A stretch of DNA of 64,000 nucleotides from Natrinema pellirubrum DSM 15624 (GTDB lineage: Archaea; Halobacteriota; Halobacteria; Halobacteriales; Natrialbaceae). Location: positions 3,596,001-3,660,000 of the forward strand of contig NC_019962.1 in assembly GCF_000230735.2 (NCBI RefSeq), given 5' to 3'. The notes below the pieces were generated by a model. The model was not told the origin of the DNA. It was given only the letters and a program-made list of their open reading frames with translations, and searched no databases. Both the position numbers and the translations under genes were made by a program. Below, piece after piece: positions 16,531 to 25,569 of the stretch (position 1 is the first letter of the stretch; each line of letters opens with the position of its first letter).

Positions 16531-17652
16531 CTACTCCTCGTCCGCTTCGGGCAGGGACAGTACGTTCTCCCGGCCGATCCGAAAGACTTCGATCTCGTCG
16601 GCCTCGCGCAGGTCGCCGACGACCTGACTCGTCTTGGCCTCGGTCCAGCCCAGTTCCGAGACCACCGCCTGCTGTTTGATCCGACCACCGCGTTCTTCGA
16701 GCAGTCGGAGGACGCGTTCCTCATTGCTGAGCAGTTCCGGTGGCGGGCTGTCGGCGGCGTTCGACGCCGAACCGGTCGATCCGTCGGGCTGTGTCGGCCG
16801 TTCGGCCTCGCGGTTGCTCCCGTTGTCGGCGGTCCGTTCGCGGCCGAGCAGCCACCCGCCTGCGCCGACGGCCGCGAGCAGGGCCAGTGCCAGAACGACG
16901 ATCGTCCACGGCATCGTCGGCCCCTCGTTCGAGGGCGTCGCGGTCGTGTTCGCGTTCGAACCGCCGTCCTCGATCAGGACGACCCACGGCTGTTCGGAAG
17001 AGAAGTCGACCTCGCTCCCCCGCCAGATGACCATGTCGTCGGTCCGATTGCTCGGCGACGGATCGATCTGGGGCTGCCCGTCGTTCTCGTAGATCGAGTA
17101 CCCGGCCGGCCAGCGAAACTGCAATCGCGTGTCGTCGTCCAGCGTGAACCCGGAGAGTGCGGGCCCCGCCGTGAGCTGGTTGATCTCGACGGCCGCGAAC
17201 GATTCCCAGCGGAAAGAGACCTCGACGTGGCCGATTCTCTGTAGTGCGGTCTCGTTTTCCGTCGCGATCGAGAGGTTCGACAGCGACATGTTCTGCCCGG
17301 TCTCGTTCGCCCCGTCGGCGACGGTGTCGTTCCACTTGGTCCGCTCCGCGTCGACGTAGGACTCGGTGTCGGACTCGACGTCCGTCCGCAGCCGTTCCCA
17401 CGCCGCCTCGGACGTCCCGTTCTCGCCGTAGCGGAACTGGTAGTCGACGGTGACCAGCGCCGAGCCGTTTTCCGCGATGAAAACGTCCATCACGATCTGA
17501 TCGGCGTCCTCGAGGGCCAGTTCGTCCTCCGCTTGCAGCGCCGCTGGTCGGCTCCCCGGGTCGGCCGCGGCACCGATCGGAGCCGCCGCGGCGGCGACCG
17601 AACAAACCACCACCAGCACGATACTCAGGGCTCGCAGCCCCCTCGCGTCCAT
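16531..17652 (-). CDS. Membrane-anchored protein with C-terminal winged helix
   Basis: A 373-residue protein. It has an N-terminal signal/anchor (residues ~8-28), an extracellular Asp/Asn/Thr-rich beta domain (~40-225), one membrane helix (~248-268), a disordered linker, and a cytoplasmic winged helix (~307-368) with helices NEERVLRLLEERGG and TEAKTSQVVGDL. This architecture recurs in haloarchaea (DUF7345/DUF7343-type regulators) and suggests a one-component sensor whose DNA-binding domain stays tethered to the membrane. Target and signal are unknown. It is transcribed toward argG but is separated by more than 300 bp holding the short leader frame. Confidence 0.8.
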   Translation of the reverse strand: MDARGLRALSIVLVVVCSVAAAAAPIGAAADPGSRPAALQAEDELALEDADQIVMDVFIAENGSALVTVDYQFRYGENGTSEAAWERLRTDVESDTESYVDAERTKWNDTVADGANETGQNMSLSNLSIATENETALQRIGHVEVSFRWESFAAVEINQLTAGPALSGFTLDDDTRLQFRWPAGYSIYENDGQPQIDPSPSNRTDDMVIWRGSEVDFSSEQPWVVLIEDGGSNANTTATPSNEGPTMPWTIVVLALALLAAVGAGGWLLGRERTADNGSNREAERPTQPDGSTGSASNAADSPPPELLSNEERVLRLLEERGGRIKQQAVVSELGWTEAKTSQVVGDLREADEIEVFRIGRENVLSLPEADEE

Positions 17653-17736
17653 TATCGGACATGCCTCAGCCGTCCAGATAGGTTTTCCGACGAACGCGTC
17701 GGTGCGTTTTTGAGACAGTCACGCCTACTAGAGGGT

Positions 17737-17922
17737 ATGCTCGACACGCGCGGCGAACTCGAGGTCGAAACGCTGCTGAAGATCGTCCTCGGACTGCTCG
17801 CCGTTTTGCTCGTTATCGAGGTTCTCGAGGCGATCGTCGGGACCATTATCGGTCTGCTGGGCCCGCTGATCGCGTTGGTGATCGCCGTCCTGATCGTCCT
17901 CTGGCTGCTCGACCGGCTCTGA
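17737..17922 (+). CDS. Small two-span membrane protein
   Basis: A 61-residue protein: a short acidic N-terminus (MLDTRGELEVETL) followed by two tightly packed hydrophobic stretches (about 15-34 and 37-58) ending in a charged tail. No motif gives a function. The composition is so strongly hydrophobic, with normal haloarchaeal codon use, that it is very likely real. It diverges from the membrane regulator and is followed 48 nt later by the 2H phosphoesterase gene. Confidence 0.75.
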   Translation: MLDTRGELEVETLLKIVLGLLAVLLVIEVLEAIVGTIIGLLGPLIALVIAVLIVLWLLDRL

Positions 17923-17970
17923 GGTCGAGACCAGCAAACTGATAGCCGTCTCGAACGAAAGGCGAACGAA

Positions 17971-18471
17971 GTGTACAGCGTCAACGTCCCTCTCCCCGGT
18001 CGCGTCCGGCAACTGGCGAACCGGCTCCACCCCGAGCTGATCGGGTTCGAGACCGTCCGCGAGGACCACTCCTGTCTGCTCAAGCGACTCGGCGACGCCG
18101 ACCACGTCGCACAGCTCCAACACCGAGCCCACCGCGCGCTCGAGGGCGAGCCCGCCGTCGAGGCCGCGGTAACCGGCATCGACTACTTCGCGGACCCGCC
18201 GCTTGGCTCCGCGCCCGTCGTCTACCTGACCGTCGAGAGCCCCGGGCTCGAGCGGATCCACGCCGACCTCACCGACGCCTTCGACGCCGTCGAGGGACTC
18301 GAGGGCAGCGATTACGTCCCCCACGTGACCCTCGCACGCGGCGGCGACCGCGAGACGGCACGGCGATTGGCCGACCGGGAGATCGAGCCCGTCCGCTGGA
18401 CGGTCGGCGAACTCGAGTTCTGGGACGGGACCCACAAGCTACCGGTCAGCAGCGTTTCGCTGCCGTCGTAG
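17971..18471 (+). CDS. 2'-5' RNA ligase/2H phosphoesterase family protein
   Basis: A 166-residue, GTG-initiated protein of the 2H phosphoesterase fold, whose members act on cyclic phosphates or 2'-5' RNA bonds. The second H-x-T motif (HVTLAR, about residues 113-118) is intact, while the first position reads HSC in place of HxT/HxS. Substrate is not predictable. A second, canonical member (thpR) lies at 60553-61110. It follows the small membrane protein on the same strand. Confidence 0.75.
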   Translation: MYSVNVPLPGRVRQLANRLHPELIGFETVREDHSCLLKRLGDADHVAQLQHRAHRALEGEPAVEAAVTGIDYFADPPLGSAPVVYLTVESPGLERIHADLTDAFDAVEGLEGSDYVPHVTLARGGDRETARRLADREIEPVRWTVGELEFWDGTHKLPVSSVSLPS

Positions 18472-18677
18472 CTCCCCACGCGGTCTCGAGCGGGCAGGTC
18501 GTAGCAGCCGGAACACAGACTCGGACCCCAGGCTGTCGGTCTCGACAAATACTGCAACTACCTACGGTGATGCGAGAGCGCGATTTCCGAGGGAGAAGCA
18601 CTTTTCGACTGCTCTATTGGGCGGTCTCGAGAGCGGACGGCGTCAGTGGTCCGGGAAGCCCTGTCCGACTGGCCGCG

Positions 18678-18684
18678 GGTTAAG
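18678..18684 (+). promoter_or_regulatory. TATA-like box for the YeeE/YedE gene
   Basis: GGTTAAG centred 27 nt before the GTG at 18708, the usual distance for a leaderless haloarchaeal start; it supports the GTG start. Confidence 0.5.
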
Positions 18685-18707
18685 TCGTCGGAACGGCTGG
18701 TGACGGT

Positions 18708-19880
18708 GTGGTCGCAACGCTACTCGTCGCAGCGGTCGTCGGAATCGCCATCGGTGCCTTCCTCCAGAAGGGGCGGTTCTGTTTCGTCAACGCCTTCCGT
18801 GACTTCTTCGCGTACAAGGACTCCCGGGTCACGAAGGGCGTCCTCGCTGCGACGCTTCTCACCATGGTCTTCTGGGGTATCGCCTACCAACTCGGCTACT
18901 ATCAGGGGTTCTGGACGCCCGACTGGGGGCTGACCGGCCTCCTCGGCGGCTTCGTCTTCGGCGTGGGGATGACCTACGCCGGCGGCTGTGCCAGCGGGAC
19001 GCTCTACCGGGCCGGCGAGGGCTATCTGCAGTTCTGGCTCACCCTGCTGTTCATGGGCGTCGGCTACGCCGGCTTCACCGTTGCCTTCCCGACGCTCGAG
19101 AGTACGTACTTCGACGCGCTCACGTTCGGGACCGGCGCGACCCTGTTCGAACTCACGTCCGTCCCGGGCGGACTGCTGGCGCTTGCGGTCGCGGTCGCCG
19201 CCGTCCTCGTCTACGCGACGCTGACCGGTCGTGCATCGACGACCGCCGACTTCGGCGAGCGCGCCGATGCAGCACAGCTCAACCCGAGCGTCCTCCTCGC
19301 GCCCGTCGCGGGGCTCCGCGGGTTCGCCAGCGGGACGGTCGCGTACTTCCGCGGACTCGTCCGCGCGTGGCGCGATCCGATCGCCTCGAGCAAGCGGCCG
19401 TGGGACCCCCGGACCGCCGCGCTCGGGATCACGGCCGCGGCGGTGCTGTGGTTCAGTCAGGTATCGATCGTCGGCGTCACGGGTCCGGAGGCCCGATGGA
19501 CTGGCTATCTGCTCTCGCAGGCCGGCGTCGACGCCGAATCGTTCGACTACTGGGGCTCGGTCCTCTTCCAGGGCCAGGGCGTCGGCGTGACCGTCGACAT
19601 GCTGATGATCGCGTTCGTCATCGTCGGCGCGTTCCTCGCCGCCCTCTGGAGCGGGGACTTCTCGGTGCGGGTCCCGAAGCGCCGCCGGCTCCCCAACGCC
19701 GTCGTCGGCGGCCTCATGATGGGGGCCGGCTCCCGTCTCGCCCCCGGCTGCAACATCGGGAACATCTACTCCGGCATCGCCGAACTCTCGATTCACTCCT
19801 TCATCGCGGCCGTCGGCATCGTGGCCGGCGTCTACGTGATGACTCACTGGATCTACCGCGAAGTCGGCTGTGCCATCTGA
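18708..19880 (+). CDS. YeeE/YedE-family sulfur (thiosulfate-type) transporter
   Basis: A 390-residue membrane protein with about nine to ten helices and an internal duplication. The first half carries GRFCFVNAFRD and GGCASGTLYRAGEG, the second GSRLAPGCNIGNIYSG; these conserved cysteines in pore helices are the family hallmark and relay thiosulfate or other sulfur species across the membrane. The next genes encode TusA-like and rhodanese proteins, which supports import of reduced sulfur and hand-off in the cytoplasm. Starts with GTG, set by the TATA spacing. The exact substrate is inferred from the family. Confidence 0.9.
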   Translation: MVATLLVAAVVGIAIGAFLQKGRFCFVNAFRDFFAYKDSRVTKGVLAATLLTMVFWGIAYQLGYYQGFWTPDWGLTGLLGGFVFGVGMTYAGGCASGTLYRAGEGYLQFWLTLLFMGVGYAGFTVAFPTLESTYFDALTFGTGATLFELTSVPGGLLALAVAVAAVLVYATLTGRASTTADFGERADAAQLNPSVLLAPVAGLRGFASGTVAYFRGLVRAWRDPIASSKRPWDPRTAALGITAAAVLWFSQVSIVGVTGPEARWTGYLLSQAGVDAESFDYWGSVLFQGQGVGVTVDMLMIAFVIVGAFLAALWSGDFSVRVPKRRRLPNAVVGGLMMGAGSRLAPGCNIGNIYSGIAELSIHSFIAAVGIVAGVYVMTHWIYREVGCAI

Positions 19881-19929
19881 GGAACCGTTCGCCAGTTACA
19901 AACCGATCCGACCACGGAAACACGATACA

Positions 19930-20223
19930 ATGCCATCCATCGACGACGTCACTGACACGCCGGACGAACTGAGCGACGACCGAGCGGACGAACTCCTCGA
20001 AGAGGCGGACCTCGTCCAGGACATGATGGGCGAGGTCTGTCCGTACCCGCAGGTGGAGGCCAAGAAGGGGCTCCAGGGACTCGAGTCAGGCGATCTCCTC
20101 GTCCAGGAAACCGACCACGTCCCCTGTACCGAGAACGTACCGCGAGCCGTCGGCGACGATGCCGACGCGCAGGTCTGGCGCAGCGGCGACGCGGTCTACC
20201 GCATCTACCTCCGCAAGCGATAA
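19930..20223 (+). CDS. TusA-like sulfur-carrier protein
   Basis: A 97-residue protein with the TusA CPxP motif, here Cys37-Pro-Tyr-Pro40, whose cysteine accepts a persulfide. An acidic ~30-residue N-terminal extension precedes the fold. It lies 49 nt after the YeeE/YedE transporter and its stop overlaps the ATG of the rhodanese gene by one base (TAATG), indicating coupled translation. Likely role: receiving sulfur brought in by the transporter and passing it on. Confidence 0.9.
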   Translation: MPSIDDVTDTPDELSDDRADELLEEADLVQDMMGEVCPYPQVEAKKGLQGLESGDLLVQETDHVPCTENVPRAVGDDADAQVWRSGDAVYRIYLRKR

Positions 20224-20540
20224 TGGTCGAGGAATTCGCCCCCGAGACGGTCCGGGAACGCATCGAGAACGACGAGGAGTTCGACCTTATCGACATTCGC
20301 GACGACGAGGACTACGCGGAGGGCCACCTCCCCGAGGCCGAACACCTCACCATCGACGAACTCGAGGACACCGTCGTCGACCGGGACTGGGCCGACGACG
20401 TGGTCGTCTACTGTTACATCGGCCAGACCTCGGTCCAGGCCGCCCGCCTCATCGAGGAGTACGGCGACGCCGAGCGGGTCGCGAGCATGGCTGGCGGCTA
20501 CGACGCGTGGGAGCCGCTCGATCCCTCGGCGGCCGACTGA
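20223..20540 (+). CDS. Single-domain rhodanese
   Basis: A 105-residue rhodanese fold with the active-site cysteine at position 64 in the loop CYIGQTS. It transfers sulfane sulfur from thiosulfate or persulfides to acceptors. It is coupled to the TusA-like gene by a one-base overlap and completes a transporter-carrier-sulfurtransferase set. Its 3' end converges on the helicase gene with a 19-bp gap. Confidence 0.9.
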   Translation: MVEEFAPETVRERIENDEEFDLIDIRDDEDYAEGHLPEAEHLTIDELEDTVVDRDWADDVVVYCYIGQTSVQAARLIEEYGDAERVASMAGGYDAWEPLDPSAAD

Positions 20541-20559
20541 CCCCCGTCTCGAGGGTCGT

Positions 20560-22779
20560 CTAGGGCGCGGGCGGCTCGCCGTCGTAGGCGTCGTGGCCGC
20601 CGTAGAAGTTGAGCATCGCGAACTTGAGTTTCCCCGGCTCGATGTCGATCAGCTCCTCCCGTTCCTCGTGGGGGAAGATGCCGTTGACGCTGTACTTGCC
20701 CAGATCGGGCTTTGCCTGCCGGGAGTAGCGCCGGTCGAGCAGGGCGCGAACCCCGACTTCCTCCGGCGACCGGATGACCCGACCGAGCGCCTGTCTCGTC
20801 TTGCGGATCGTCGGGAACTCGACGGCGTAGCGCCAGCCCGTATCGGTGCCGTCGAACGCCGCGTCGTAGGCCTCCTGGACCGCCTCGGCGCGGTCATCGA
20901 GATGGGGGTACGGGACGCCGACGACCAACACCGTGTGGGCGTCGTCGCCGTCGAAGCTCACCCCTTCCGCGAGGGTGCCCCACAGCGAGGTACACAGGAC
21001 CGCCCCGTCGTCCGCGACGAACTGCTGACGGAGGTCTTCGGCCGACTGGCCCGGCTCGTCCACGTATACCGTCCGGTCGGTCCGACCGACGAGTCGGTCG
21101 GCGTACCGGCTCGCCTCGCTGTAGTTGGGGAAAAAGGCCAGCGTGTTACCTGGCGTCATCCGCACGGCGTCGTTGATCGTCTCGGTCACGTCCGCCTGGA
21201 CCCCGGGGTCGTCGCGATCCGAGGAGAAAAGCGGCGGCGTCTCGACGGCGTAGGTTCGGCGATTTTCCTCGGCGAACTGGAGACCGTAGGCCATCGACAC
21301 CGCGTCCTCGATACCCAGTACGTCCTCGGTGACCTCGAACGGCTGGAGCGTCGCGCTCATCAGGACGGTCGCGTAGATCTCGTCGAAGAGTTGGCCGGTC
21401 ACCTGCCGGGGCAGACAGGAGTACAGCTCAACGCGGCCGTATATTTCGTCCGTGCCGGCGTCGCGGGTGACGGCGACGACCGGATACAGCCCCTCCGTCG
21501 AACCCTCGCTCATCCACGCGCTGACGAAGGCAGCTGCCTGGAGGGTCTGACACTCCGTTCGCGTGGCCGTCTCGCCCTCGCGGTAGGCCTCCTCGTACTC
21601 CTCGTCTAACTCCTGGCCCAGCTTCATCGCCGCCTCCAGATCGTCGTCGATCCCGCGGCCCGAGTACCGCTGTAAGAACTCGAGGGTGAGATCGTCCTTG
21701 CGGTCGTCGTTGGCGATGGGGACGTCCGTCCAGTTCTCGCCGATGGATTCGCGCGCTCGCGGCCCGGGGCCGCTCGCGTTGTCCGCGGCGCGTTGCGCCG
21801 CGCTCTCCCCAAAGCCAAACGAGTCCTCGTAGGTCTCGACGAGCGCACGGTGGAAAGCCGAGAGGACATTCGCAGCGTCCTCGGCCCGCGGGTCGTCGCT
21901 GTCGGCCAACTCCTCGAGCGCCGACTCGAACGTCCGCTCGGAGCAGGTCCGGGTCGCGTGTTCGCGGGCAGCGTCCTCGACGTTGTGGGCCTCGTCGAAG
22001 ACGGCGATCACGTCCTCAGGATCGCGGCCGAGCCACCGGAAGAACTGTTCTCGAATGGTCGAATCCAGCAGGTGGTGGTAGTTACAGACGACCAGATCGA
22101 CGCCCTCGATTCCCTCTTTGAGGAGTTCGTACCCGCAGAGTTCCTGCCGCTCGGCGTACTCGTAGATCTCGTCGGGCGTGCGGACGTCCTCGAAGAGCCA
22201 GCCGAAGAACTCGTCCGTATCCTGCGTGAGATTGTTCCGGTAGTAGTCACAGACGTTCTGCTCTTCGAGGTCCTCGAGGCGCTCCTCGATGTCTTCGAGT
22301 TCGTCCATCACCGCCGAGCGGGCGTCGGCCGCCGAGCCGTCGCCGTCCTGACTCTCGGCGAGCAACTCGCGCTGGCGGCGCTCGAGTTGCTCGCGATCCT
22401 GCTCGGCGTCGACGACGGCGCGGGTGTTGTCCCGGAGCGTCTGACACTCCTCGTAGCCGACATCGATGTGACACATCGAGCCCTTTCCCTTGAAGACGAC
22501 CGTGCGGATCGACTCTTCGCGGGTGATCGCGCGGGCCTCGGCGACGAACTGACGCATCTGCTGGTGGACGTTGGTCGTGATGACGACCGTCTTGTCCTGC
22601 TCGCGAGCCACCTCGAGGGCGGGGACGAGCGACGAGAGGGTCTTGCCGGTCCCGCAGGCCCCCTCGAAGAGGACGTCCTGTCCCCGGTGGAGGGCGTTGT
22701 GGATGCGGTCCATCGCCTCGCGCTGGTTCTCGTACGGTCGGTCGTACGGGAAAAAGCGCATATACCCGGTTTCGGACAC
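20560..22779 (-). CDS. Superfamily 2 DNA helicase of the XPD/DinG (Rad3) type
   Basis: A 739-residue helicase. Walker A is GACGTGKT (40-47), the DEAH box lies in AVFDEAHNVEDA, and the C-terminal motif VI is QALGRVIRSPEEVG. Four cysteines between motifs Ia and II (103, 112, 177, 215) are placed as the iron-sulfur cluster of this family, although the spacing differs from classical XPD. It unwinds DNA 5'-3' in repair. An internal ATG at 22761 (MRFFPYDRPYENQ) is an equally good start, since family members begin there. Confidence 0.9.
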   Translation of the reverse strand: MSETGYMRFFPYDRPYENQREAMDRIHNALHRGQDVLFEGACGTGKTLSSLVPALEVAREQDKTVVITTNVHQQMRQFVAEARAITREESIRTVVFKGKGSMCHIDVGYEECQTLRDNTRAVVDAEQDREQLERRQRELLAESQDGDGSAADARSAVMDELEDIEERLEDLEEQNVCDYYRNNLTQDTDEFFGWLFEDVRTPDEIYEYAERQELCGYELLKEGIEGVDLVVCNYHHLLDSTIREQFFRWLGRDPEDVIAVFDEAHNVEDAAREHATRTCSERTFESALEELADSDDPRAEDAANVLSAFHRALVETYEDSFGFGESAAQRAADNASGPGPRARESIGENWTDVPIANDDRKDDLTLEFLQRYSGRGIDDDLEAAMKLGQELDEEYEEAYREGETATRTECQTLQAAAFVSAWMSEGSTEGLYPVVAVTRDAGTDEIYGRVELYSCLPRQVTGQLFDEIYATVLMSATLQPFEVTEDVLGIEDAVSMAYGLQFAEENRRTYAVETPPLFSSDRDDPGVQADVTETINDAVRMTPGNTLAFFPNYSEASRYADRLVGRTDRTVYVDEPGQSAEDLRQQFVADDGAVLCTSLWGTLAEGVSFDGDDAHTVLVVGVPYPHLDDRAEAVQEAYDAAFDGTDTGWRYAVEFPTIRKTRQALGRVIRSPEEVGVRALLDRRYSRQAKPDLGKYSVNGIFPHEEREELIDIEPGKLKFAMLNFYGGHDAYDGEPPAP

Positions 22780-22924
22780 ACGAGAGGATAGGTTCGCGCT
22801 CCGATAAAAGGATTCGTCTCGATTCCGTCGGTCCGTTTAAACGCCGACGGCGGCGACGCTCGCCGACCCCCCGGCCGGCGAACGCGCGCTACAGGGCCAT
22901 ATGGTTCGAGTGCCTGCCTCCCGT

Positions 22925-23335
22925 ATGACGATTCCCGGATACGATTCCAGTACCGTCGCCGAGTATACACTCGAGCAGGTGGGAGCCCGCGTCGACCTCG
23001 TGGCCGGCGTCGTCCCGGACGCGTTCGGCCTCCGAAAGAGCGGCTGCGAGCCGCCGGTCGATGCGCTGGCCGACCCGGTCGACCTCGTGGCATGCGAGGA
23101 TCTGAAGGCAATCGAGGCCGTCCGGATCGCGCTCGTCTACGACCCCTCGAAGTTGCCGGCCGGTGCGAGCCCGACCGACGTGGCCGTCGCCGTCGAGACC
23201 GAGGCCGGCTGGGACCCCCTCGAGTCGACGGTCGATCTCGAGGAGACGACGGTGACGGCGGTGTTGAACGATCGGCCGCCGGGCTCGACGGTAGTCGCGG
23301 GGTACGACGACACGGACGACGAACGGGAGGAGTAG
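22925..23335 (+). CDS. Conserved-looking hypothetical protein
   Basis: A 136-residue acidic protein I cannot assign. It is soluble, without signal peptide or membrane span. It has alternating Val/Asp/Glu strands and a few conserved-looking turns (PDAFGLRKSGCEPP, VYDPSKLPAG), suggesting a small beta-rich domain. The ATG at 22925 is preferred because the longer frame adds eight unlike residues. It runs from the helicase's divergent promoter side and converges on the CDF transporter. Confidence 0.6.
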   Translation: MTIPGYDSSTVAEYTLEQVGARVDLVAGVVPDAFGLRKSGCEPPVDALADPVDLVACEDLKAIEAVRIALVYDPSKLPAGASPTDVAVAVETEAGWDPLESTVDLEETTVTAVLNDRPPGSTVVAGYDDTDDEREE

Positions 23336-23353
23336 CCTATCGGGCGACGCGGA

Positions 23354-24298
23354 CTACGTCTCGGGCTCGATGTAGACCTTCTGTACCTGATCGTCGTGGT
23401 CCATCAGAGCGAGTTCGATCTGCGTGATGCGCTCGTTGATGATCTCGGCGTCAAGGTCGGGTTCGAAGGCGACGTCGGCGGTGACGAGCAGCTCCTCGGC
23501 ACCGAAGTAGACCGTCCGGAAGTCGACGAGTTCGGTGACGCCGTCCCAGCCCGCGACGATCTCGCGCAGTTCGTCCTCGGCCTCTTTCGGCAGGCTCTCT
23601 CCGAGGATGAGTCGCTTGTTCTGCCAGGCGAGCGCGACGGCAAAGCCCATCAGCATGATCCCGATGAGGAGCGCGGAAGCGGCGTCGTACATCGGGTTCC
23701 CGGTGGTCCGGGTGAGATAGACCCCGAAGAGGGCGATCCCCGCGCCGGCCAGTGCGATGGTATCCTCGGTGAGTGCGGTCAGGGTCGTCACGTCGCTGGT
23801 CTTTGCGAAGGCCTCGCGGAGGGTCGTCCAGCCGTACTCGTCCATCTGGCGACTGATCCCCTGATAGGCCTTCCGGAACGCGTAGGACTCGAAGGCGATC
23901 GCGCCGAGCAACACGGCGTAGTTGACGTAGACCGGATCGAAGGTCAGGCCCAGCAGGGTAACGTCTTCGGCGGCGCGGTGGACGCCGCCGTGGGTCAAGG
24001 CGTCGTAGCCGTGGCGCGCGCTCTCCCAGCCGGCGATGCCAAAGAGCATGACGCTGACGAGCAGGCAGTAGAAGAACTGCGCTTTCCCGTGGCCGAACGG
24101 GTGTTCGCGGGTCGCCTCCTGCGCACCGTACCTGATTCCGATCAGCAGAAAGACCTGATTGCCCGTATCCGAGATCGAGTGATACGTCTCCGATAACATC
24201 GCTGGACTCCCGGTCAACAGAAACCCGCCGAACTTGAGAACCGCGATCGCGCCGTTCGCGAACAGGGCGGCGAGGACGACGGAGGTGCTACTGGCCAT
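23354..24298 (-). CDS. Cation diffusion facilitator (CDF) transporter
   Basis: A 314-residue metal-ion/H+ antiporter with about six helices and a soluble C-terminal domain. The TM2 metal site reads HSISDTGN; the TM5 site is TALTEDTIAL, with Glu-Asp instead of the usual His-x-x-x-Asp, a pattern seen in the SLC30A9-like subgroup. The C-terminal ferredoxin-like region (about 225-310) should bind metal and dimerise. Substrate (Zn, Mn, Co or other) cannot be read. The ATG at 24298 is preferred, since the upstream extension is arginine-rich shadow sequence. Confidence 0.88.
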   Translation of the reverse strand: MASSTSVVLAALFANGAIAVLKFGGFLLTGSPAMLSETYHSISDTGNQVFLLIGIRYGAQEATREHPFGHGKAQFFYCLLVSVMLFGIAGWESARHGYDALTHGGVHRAAEDVTLLGLTFDPVYVNYAVLLGAIAFESYAFRKAYQGISRQMDEYGWTTLREAFAKTSDVTTLTALTEDTIALAGAGIALFGVYLTRTTGNPMYDAASALLIGIMLMGFAVALAWQNKRLILGESLPKEAEDELREIVAGWDGVTELVDFRTVYFGAEELLVTADVAFEPDLDAEIINERITQIELALMDHDDQVQKVYIEPET

Positions 24299-24447
24299 CG
24301 CCGGGGAGTACGAAAGGGCGTCCCTAAAACCTAAGCCGTTCTGGAGTTCGTTTCGGCGGGGCGCGAGTCCGCGGACGGGACGTGGCCGACGGCCCGCCGG
24401 TCGGTCGCGTCCGAAAGCCACCTGTCGGCGCCGACCGAAGCCCGCCC

Positions 24448-24960
24448 ATGATCGCGATCTTTTCCGACACCCACAGCAGCACGGGCCACGAACTCGAGGG
24501 CGCGGCCCTGACCGCCGCGCGCGAGGCGGATGTCGTGGTCCATGCGGGCGATTTCACCAGCAACGCGGCGCTCGAGGCGTTTCGAGACGAGTGTGACCGC
24601 CTGTTCGCGGTCCACGGCAACGCCGACAGCGTGGCGGTCAGGGACCGGCTGCCGACGGCCCGGGTCGTCGAGGCGGGCGGCGTGCGGATCGCGGTGACCC
24701 ACCGACGGGACGGCGGCGAAACCGGGCTCGCGATGTTCGGCCGGTCGCGAGGGGCCGACCTCGTCGTCTTTGGGCACAGCCACCGGCCGACGGTCGTCGA
24801 GACCGACGACATCGTCCTGCTGAACCCGGGGAGCCACGCCGATCCGCGGGGGAACCGGCCCGGTTTCGCCGTCCTCGAGGAGCGCGGCGAGGGACTCGAG
24901 GGGGAGATCCGCGAGCCCGACGGGACGGTCCTCGAGACAGTGGAGTTCGCGGGAGAATAA
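24448..24960 (+). CDS. Metallophosphoesterase, YfcE/MJ0936 type
   Basis: A 170-residue two-metal phosphoesterase. Motifs in order: FSDTHSS (8-12 region), HAGDF, HGNAD and GHSHRP, followed by LLNPGS. This is the compact MJ0936/YfcE group that hydrolyses phosphodiesters in vitro; the physiological substrate is unknown. The ATG at 24448 places the first motif at residues 5-10 as in relatives. It is divergent from the CDF gene across 149 bp. Confidence 0.92.
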   Translation: MIAIFSDTHSSTGHELEGAALTAAREADVVVHAGDFTSNAALEAFRDECDRLFAVHGNADSVAVRDRLPTARVVEAGGVRIAVTHRRDGGETGLAMFGRSRGADLVVFGHSHRPTVVETDDIVLLNPGSHADPRGNRPGFAVLEERGEGLEGEIREPDGTVLETVEFAGE

Positions 24961-25402
24961 GCGCCAGTCGGGTGGTTTCGTCCCCGCCGTGAACAGAGAG
25001 GCGTTCGCCTCGAATCGTGTGTAACTCAGCGGGCGACGAAACAGAGATGCGTGTAGACAGCGAACCGATCAGTGGGAGTGCAAGCGTCAGGGGGGGGTCC
25101 GGGGCGGAACGACCAGCAGTGGGAAACGACCGCCCGCGGCGGTGGGCTGTCGAACGGAGGGGCCGCGAGCGGTCGGGGGATGATCGGAACGGATGTCAGG
25201 GGAAGCTGGCCTCGATCACGAGCCGACCCGAACGGGCGTGGAGGGCAGCGGGCCGGCGATCGAGGCGCATTTGGGGATACGCGCCGGCCCACGTTATAGT
25301 CAGCGCAAGCTGAAACTCGAGTTTTAGTTAGGTACGTGGCCGTACGGATACGACCGATCGAGGTCGAAACGATTAACCACGCTGACAGTGTACCGCCCGC
25401 GT
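24961..25402. other. 442-bp stretch without a convincing gene
   Basis: Frames of about 90 residues exist on both strands but are Arg/Gly/Ser-rich shadows without motifs. The notable content is the 12-bp perfect palindrome AAACTCGAGTTT at 25313-25324 in an AT-richer patch, and a possible TATA (GATTAACC, about 25371-25378) 30 nt before the small gene at 25403. Confidence 0.5.
25313..25324. repeat. 12-bp perfect palindrome
   Basis: AAACTCGAGTTT, flanked by further A/T (GAAACTCGAGTTTTAG). It could be a regulator site or the end of a transcript. Confidence 0.45.
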
Positions 25403-25549
25403 ATGCTGGACACCCTGACCGGTCTCGTCCCCGACGATCCCGTCATCATCGCGGTCGTCGTCATCCTCCTGTCGCTGGTCTTCTTCTCGTATCTCCTCCT
25501 GCGACGGACCGTCCTGGAGTTTCGAGACGGGATGCGCGGCGAGCGGTAG
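25403..25549 (+). CDS. Single-span membrane micro-protein
   Basis: A 48-residue protein: a polar N-terminus (MLDTLTGLVPDDP), one hydrophobic helix (about 14-33), then a basic RRTVLEFRDGMRGER tail, i.e. positive-inside topology. An ATTAA-containing box lies 30 nt upstream. Small membrane proteins of this design are frequent in haloarchaea; function unknown. It converges on the PLP aldolase with a 20-bp gap. Confidence 0.65.
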   Translation: MLDTLTGLVPDDPVIIAVVVILLSLVFFSYLLLRRTVLEFRDGMRGER

Positions 25550-25569
25550 CACAAACGACGCGGCCGCGA

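Noticed and set aside
25017..25313. 98- and 88-residue frames on both strands in the 25-kb gap
   Set aside because: Arg/Gly/Ser-rich, no motif, no TATA spacing to their starts.
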